From positions 753 through 9,727 of the forward strand of contig DMWH01000271.1 in assembly GCA_003483345.1 (NCBI GenBank): 8,975 bases of DNA. Reading direction: 5' to 3'. Each line of letters opens with the position of its first letter. Positions within the stretch are counted from its first letter, which is position 1. This DNA comes from Clostridiales bacterium (GTDB lineage Bacteria > Bacillota > Clostridia > Tissierellales > Sedimentibacteraceae). The notes beneath the pieces were generated by a model, which was given only the letters and a program-made list of their open reading frames with translations, ran no database searches and was not told the origin of the DNA. The translations under genes were made by a program, and so were the position numbers. This document shows, piece after piece, positions 5,809-8,975 of this stretch.

Positions 5809-7095
5809 GTGTTCTTTTATGCAGTTCTTTTTTTAAGCACATTTTTCTCGATATATCATTTAATCAGTTCTTTAAGGTTCAAAGATAGACGAACTCTTTA
5901 CCAAGTTCCACAAAAAGGAATGTCTATTTTAGTTCCCTGCTATAATGAAGCTTTAATAATCAGATATACGATCCAAGGGTTGTTAAATATTGATTATGAT
6001 AACTTCGAGGTAATATTTATTAATGATGGTTCTTTAGATAATACATTTGAAATCTTGAATGAAATTTTAGATTTACAAGTTTTAGAAGCTGAACCTATAT
6101 CTTTATGGACAGACCAGATGAAGGGTATATATAAATCTAATAAGTATTCATTTATATATGTGATTGATAAATATAACGGAGGGAAGGCAAGCAGTTTAAA
6201 TACCGGAATTTTATTTTCTAAATACGAACTGATAGTAACCATGGATGGAGATTGTATCCTTGAGAAAAATGCTTTAGATAGCATGAATAAAATATTTGAA
6301 GATGAAGATATAATTGCATCAGGCGGAGTAGTTCAGATTATGCAAATGTTTAAATTAGATGAAAGACAAAAACCGATTGTTTTAATTCAAGCATTAGATT
6401 ATATAAAAGGCTTTTATATTTACAAAGCCTCTCTTGCATATAATGATGCTTTAAGTATAATTTCAGGAGCTTTTGGTGTTTTCAGAAGAAAGGTTTTGAT
6501 GGAAGTAGGCGGGTATAGATCAGGCTTAGGTGAGGATATTGATATAACCATACGATTTCAGGAATATGCAAAGGCTCATAATAAAAAACTGGTTTTTAAT
6601 AAAAGTGCCACCTGTTATACAGAATGTCCTGAAAGTTTGAAAGGATTAATTAATCAGCGAGTACGCTGGCAAAAAGGATTCATTGATGCAATTATAAACA
6701 ACCATAATTTCTTGTTTAGAAATGTATTTAACAATAGTTTATGCTTCCTAATGATTATAGATGCCCTGTTGAGTAATTCGTTTGCTACTATTGTATTTGT
6801 GATTAATTGTATTTTGATATTTATGAAGATAATTTATGGCTATCCTTTGTATATGTTCGCTTATTTCTTAACCACAATAGCTTATAATTTTATAGCATCC
6901 ATCATAGCTATTAAGGGAGCTAAAAATAATATACCAAAGGTAAGGACTCTGCCCCTTTATTTTATGATTGTCCTTGATATGTTCTTTTTTCAGCTTTTGA
7001 GAATTTACTTTTTTATAAAGGGAGCTGTTACTTACTATTTTGACAATGAGTATTGGCATAAGGTCGATAGAACTAATAATATTTATATAGTGTAA
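5809..7095 (+). CDS. Family 2 glycosyltransferase, processive polysaccharide synthase type
   Basis: A 428-residue inner-membrane glycosyltransferase. One N-terminal membrane helix (about 2-20) precedes a GT-A catalytic domain (about 35-290), then hydrophobic segments at about 311-340, 345-369 and 383-405. Motifs seen: MSILVPCYNE at 38-47; INDGS at 71-75 with Asp73; KYNGGKASSLNTGI at 121-134; MDGDC at 145-149, the metal-binding DxD; SGAFGVFRR at 219-227; GEDIDITIR at 241-249 with catalytic-base Asp243; and QRVRW at 283-287, the Q(Q/R)xRW signature of processive synthases such as cellulose, hyaluronan and poly-N-acetylglucosamine synthases. It should polymerise a UDP-sugar at the cytoplasmic face and extrude the chain. 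Sugar and linkage are unknown. There is no PilZ domain, so no built-in c-di-GMP switch. The start is GTG, directly after the TAA of the GH16 gene with no gap, and its ribosome binding site GGAAGGG lies inside that gene: strong translational coupling. Confidence 0.92.
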   Translation: MFFYAVLFLSTFFSIYHLISSLRFKDRRTLYQVPQKGMSILVPCYNEALIIRYTIQGLLNIDYDNFEVIFINDGSLDNTFEILNEILDLQVLEAEPISLWTDQMKGIYKSNKYSFIYVIDKYNGGKASSLNTGILFSKYELIVTMDGDCILEKNALDSMNKIFEDEDIIASGGVVQIMQMFKLDERQKPIVLIQALDYIKGFYIYKASLAYNDALSIISGAFGVFRRKVLMEVGGYRSGLGEDIDITIRFQEYAKAHNKKLVFNKSATCYTECPESLKGLINQRVRWQKGFIDAIINNHNFLFRNVFNNSLCFLMIIDALLSNSFATIVFVINCILIFMKIIYGYPLYMFAYFLTTIAYNFIASIIAIKGAKNNIPKVRTLPLYFMIVLDMFFFQLLRIYFFIKGAVTYYFDNEYWHKVDRTNNIYIV

Positions 7096-7111
7096 TCAGA
7101 CAGGTGATAAA

Positions 7112-7810
7112 ATGGACGAGCAAACTCAGAAATACAGACATGAAATTAAGTTTTATATTAATAAGAGACAGGCAGCTGAATTAAGACTTTTTTTAACAAA
7201 AAATATGCGATTGGATACTAATACAGATGAAACGGGTTCCTATTGGATTAGAAGCTTATACTTTGATACTGTCGAAAACAAGGATTATTATGAGAAGACA
7301 ATAGGATGCAATATCAGAAAAAAGATAAGGCTTCGAATTTATGATATATCAACAAAAATTGTGAAGCTTGAATTAAAAAATAAATTTGACAGCTATGTTT
7401 TAAAGGAGACAGTTACCATATCTAAGGAAGATGCATGTAAGCTAATAAAAGGTGATTGTAATTTCTTAATAAACTGTAACCATAAGACTGCTAATAAGAT
7501 ATTTGGCTTTATGCATCGTGATATTTACAGACCAAAGGTTATTATAGATTATGAGAGAGAAGCTTATGTTTATGAAATACAAAATATCAGGGTTACCTTG
7601 GATAAAAATTTACGCACTTCTTGGAACTGCCGGGATTTATTTAAAAAAGATTTGTGTATGGTGCCTTTGATTAATGAGGACATTTATGTATTAGAAATAA
7701 AATATGATCATATTATACCTGTTTTTTTGCGAAGAATATTGTCTAATTTCATTATGCAAAAATCCCAAATAAGCAAGTATTGTTTGGGAAGAGAAATGTT
7801 AAGTTTATAG
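7112..7810 (+). CDS. VTC-domain protein (polyphosphate polymerase-like)
   Basis: A 232-residue soluble, probably cytoplasmic protein made of one VTC domain, the tunnel-fold catalytic domain known from yeast vacuolar transporter chaperone Vtc4, which makes polyphosphate from ATP. Seen: RHEIKFYI at 9-16; IRSLYFDT at 46-53; KKIRLRIY at 70-77; KLELKNK at 85-91; DYEREAY at 146-152; LDKNLR at 163-168; VLEIKYD at 193-199; and KSQISKY at 217-223. The alternating basic and acidic residues (Arg9, Glu11, Lys13, Arg73, Arg75, Glu87, Lys89, Arg149, Glu195, Lys197, Lys217) are those expected to line the tunnel for triphosphate, metal and product. No SPX domain or membrane segment is present. AGGTGA at 7102-7107 supports the ATG. 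Its neighbour is a DUF4956 membrane protein, as I recall from other genomes. Polyphosphate synthesis is the family expectation; its use beside a polysaccharide synthase is unproven. Confidence 0.9.
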   Translation: MDEQTQKYRHEIKFYINKRQAAELRLFLTKNMRLDTNTDETGSYWIRSLYFDTVENKDYYEKTIGCNIRKKIRLRIYDISTKIVKLELKNKFDSYVLKETVTISKEDACKLIKGDCNFLINCNHKTANKIFGFMHRDIYRPKVIIDYEREAYVYEIQNIRVTLDKNLRTSWNCRDLFKKDLCMVPLINEDIYVLEIKYDHIIPVFLRRILSNFIMQKSQISKYCLGREMLSL

Positions 7811-7821
7811 GGAGAAATTGA

Positions 7822-8511
7822 ATGGATAAATTTATAGACAAATTAATGAATAAAGAAATACTATTTAATATAATGGGAGGTATCGACTCATTTAGTATAG
7901 AAACAATTGTTTTTAATATTGTAATGGCAACGCTCTTAGGTTTATTTATTTATTTTGTCTACAGTAAAACTTTTTCCGGTGTCATATATTCTCAGAGTTT
8001 TAATATTACCCTCATTATGGTATGTGTAATTATAGCAATTATTATGATGTTAATCGGAAAAAATATCGCGCTTTCCTTAGGCTTAGTAGGGTCGCTTTCT
8101 ATTATTCGTTTCCGTACTGTAATTAAAGATCCTAAAGACATGGGGTTTTTGTTTTGGGCAATTGCTGCAGGGTTAGCTGCAGGAACAGGAGAGTTAATGA
8201 TTGCCATTATTGGAAGCATTGTTATTGCATTAGTGCTATTAATTTTTAAAAGGGTTATATACATAGATTATTGCTATTTAATTGTAATAAGAGGAAATAA
8301 TATTGAATCTGCAAAAATAGCGGATATATTCAATGAGTATAAAATTCCGTTTAAGCTACGTATGAAAACCACCAACAGTACTTTTGTTGAGATTACTTTT
8401 GAAATTACTTTAAAGTCTGTAAAGGAAGATTTTTTAATCAAAACTATTAGAGCAATTGAAGGTATTGAAGAAGTGCATATTGTGTCTTATGACGGGGAAG
8501 TAACCGGATAA
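7822..8511 (+). CDS. DUF4956 family membrane protein
   Basis: A 229-residue integral membrane protein. Predicted helices lie at about 26-47, 61-79 and 107-142 (probably two), followed by a soluble C-terminal domain at about 150-229 with an alternating strand-helix pattern that could be a small ferredoxin- or ACT-like fold. The family signature is the conserved block at 86-121 with LGLVGSLSIIRFRT, the charged KDPKDMGF loop and the small-residue helix AIAAGLAAGTGE. The layout of membrane bundle plus small C-terminal domain is reminiscent of MgtC/SapB proteins, a loose comparison only. Function is unknown. It lies 11 bases after the VTC gene, with a GGGAG ribosome binding site overlapping that gene's stop, so the two are translationally linked and probably act together at the membrane. 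Confidence 0.88.
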   Translation: MDKFIDKLMNKEILFNIMGGIDSFSIETIVFNIVMATLLGLFIYFVYSKTFSGVIYSQSFNITLIMVCVIIAIIMMLIGKNIALSLGLVGSLSIIRFRTVIKDPKDMGFLFWAIAAGLAAGTGELMIAIIGSIVIALVLLIFKRVIYIDYCYLIVIRGNNIESAKIADIFNEYKIPFKLRMKTTNSTFVEITFEITLKSVKEDFLIKTIRAIEGIEEVHIVSYDGEVTG

Positions 8512-8530
8512 TCAAGAGAAGGTGATAGCT

Positions 8531-8975
8531 GTGTCTTGGAAAATAAGGACTGTTTTTGTTGTTATATCTATAGGGGTGGTATTGTTTCTTGGCCAAAAAA
8601 GAAACTTGATAGCAGGACTTAATCAAGAATATGTAGACTACCCCATATATATAAATGAAGTGATGACAAATAACCGCAGCAGTATCAGAGATGATGATGG
8701 TGATTTTGAGGATTGGATTGAGATTTATAATTCCGGAGATACAGCAGTTAATTTACAAGGCTTTGGATTATCCAATAACCATAGACAGCCCTTTTTATGG
8801 ACGTTTCCCAATAAGGTAATAGAACCGAAATCATTTTGTGTAATATGGATATCCGGTAAAAATAAAACTGAGCCTGACTCTGCATTACATGCAAATTTTA
8901 AATTCAAGAATAAGGATAAAGCAATAATACTTACAGCTCCCAATATGTACTGGAAAGATATTTTTCTGCTTGAAC
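8531..8975 (+). CDS. Membrane-anchored lamin-tail-domain protein, N-terminal part (probable CotH-type protein), cut by window edge
   Basis: The first 148 codons of an open frame that runs off the right end. It starts at GTG with GAGAAGGTGA at 8516-8525 five bases upstream, 19 bases after the DUF4956 stop. Residues 3-22 form a signal anchor: WKIR, then the hydrophobic VFVVISIGVVLFL. Residues from about 39 match a lamin tail domain: IYINEVMTNNRS, the acidic turn DDDGDFEDWIEIYN at 54-67, VNLQGFGLSNN at 73-83, WTFPNKVIEPKSFCVIW at 90-106, then HANFKFKN. This INE-N-DWIEIYN form is the one usually placed before a CotH kinase domain in clostridial extracellular proteins. The CotH part would lie beyond the window and is a prediction, not seen. 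Expected location is outside the membrane, close to the emerging polysaccharide. Too little is present to exclude a plain lamin-tail adhesin. Confidence 0.85.
   Translation, partial: MSWKIRTVFVVISIGVVLFLGQKRNLIAGLNQEYVDYPIYINEVMTNNRSSIRDDDGDFEDWIEIYNSGDTAVNLQGFGLSNNHRQPFLWTFPNKVIEPKSFCVIWISGKNKTEPDSALHANFKFKNKDKAIILTAPNMYWKDIFLLE

Noticed and set aside
8725..8943. 72-codon minus-strand open frame at the right end
   Set aside because: The + strand here encodes a clear lamin tail domain with a start codon and Shine-Dalgarno, so the antisense frame is incidental.
1..8975. CRISPR arrays, tRNA or rRNA genes, insertion sequences, prophage genes
   Set aside because: No regularly spaced repeats, RNA gene signatures, transposase or integrase motifs were found on either strand.

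Overview
The window comes from a low-GC Gram-positive type genome, most likely a clostridial-class anaerobe. The evidence is very AT-rich DNA, strong AGGAGG-type ribosome binding sites, sigma-A-like promoters with 17-base spacing, intrinsic terminators with T-tracts, and protein families typical of Clostridia. I cannot name the genus from sequence alone.

Region A (1-3736) is metabolic. A pyruvate-type aldolase of the DapA superfamily (5-901) is followed by a class V aminotransferase of the alanine-glyoxylate/serine-pyruvate type (970-2109) and a strong terminator. The aldolase keeps the Schiff-base chemistry but lacks the arginine that marks true dihydrodipicolinate synthases, and it reads more like a 4-hydroxy-2-oxoglutarate aldolase. 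The pair would then make glyoxylate and consume it by transamination. Next comes a separately promoted fold-type I aminotransferase (2360-3676), with a clear promoter and a 21-bp inverted repeat over the expected transcription start.

Region B (3718-4986) holds one leftward gene for a secreted SGNH-type (DUF4886) putative esterase, with its own promoter, and a 387-bp divergent intergenic region. That region contains an 18-bp perfect palindrome, a duplicated GACGGTATTTTT segment that forms a terminator-like hairpin, short direct repeats, and a hairpin that displays the Shine-Dalgarno sequence of the next gene in its loop.

Region C (4987-8975, continuing past the right edge) is a tight five-gene rightward operon: a membrane-anchored GH16 glycanase, a processive-type family 2 glycosyltransferase with membrane segments, a VTC-domain (polyphosphate polymerase-like) protein, a DUF4956 membrane protein, and the start of a membrane-anchored lamin-tail-domain protein of the kind that often continues into a CotH kinase domain. 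Gaps are 0, 16, 11 and 19 bases, with no terminator inside. I read it as a cell-surface polymer system. The GT2 would make and extrude a polysaccharide and the GH16 would trim it outside. The VTC, DUF4956 and LTD/CotH trio, a grouping I recall from other genomes but whose joint function I do not know, would add a phosphate-related step or control. This operon is the best candidate for an undescribed system here. The operon-wide function is inference; the family assignments are much firmer.
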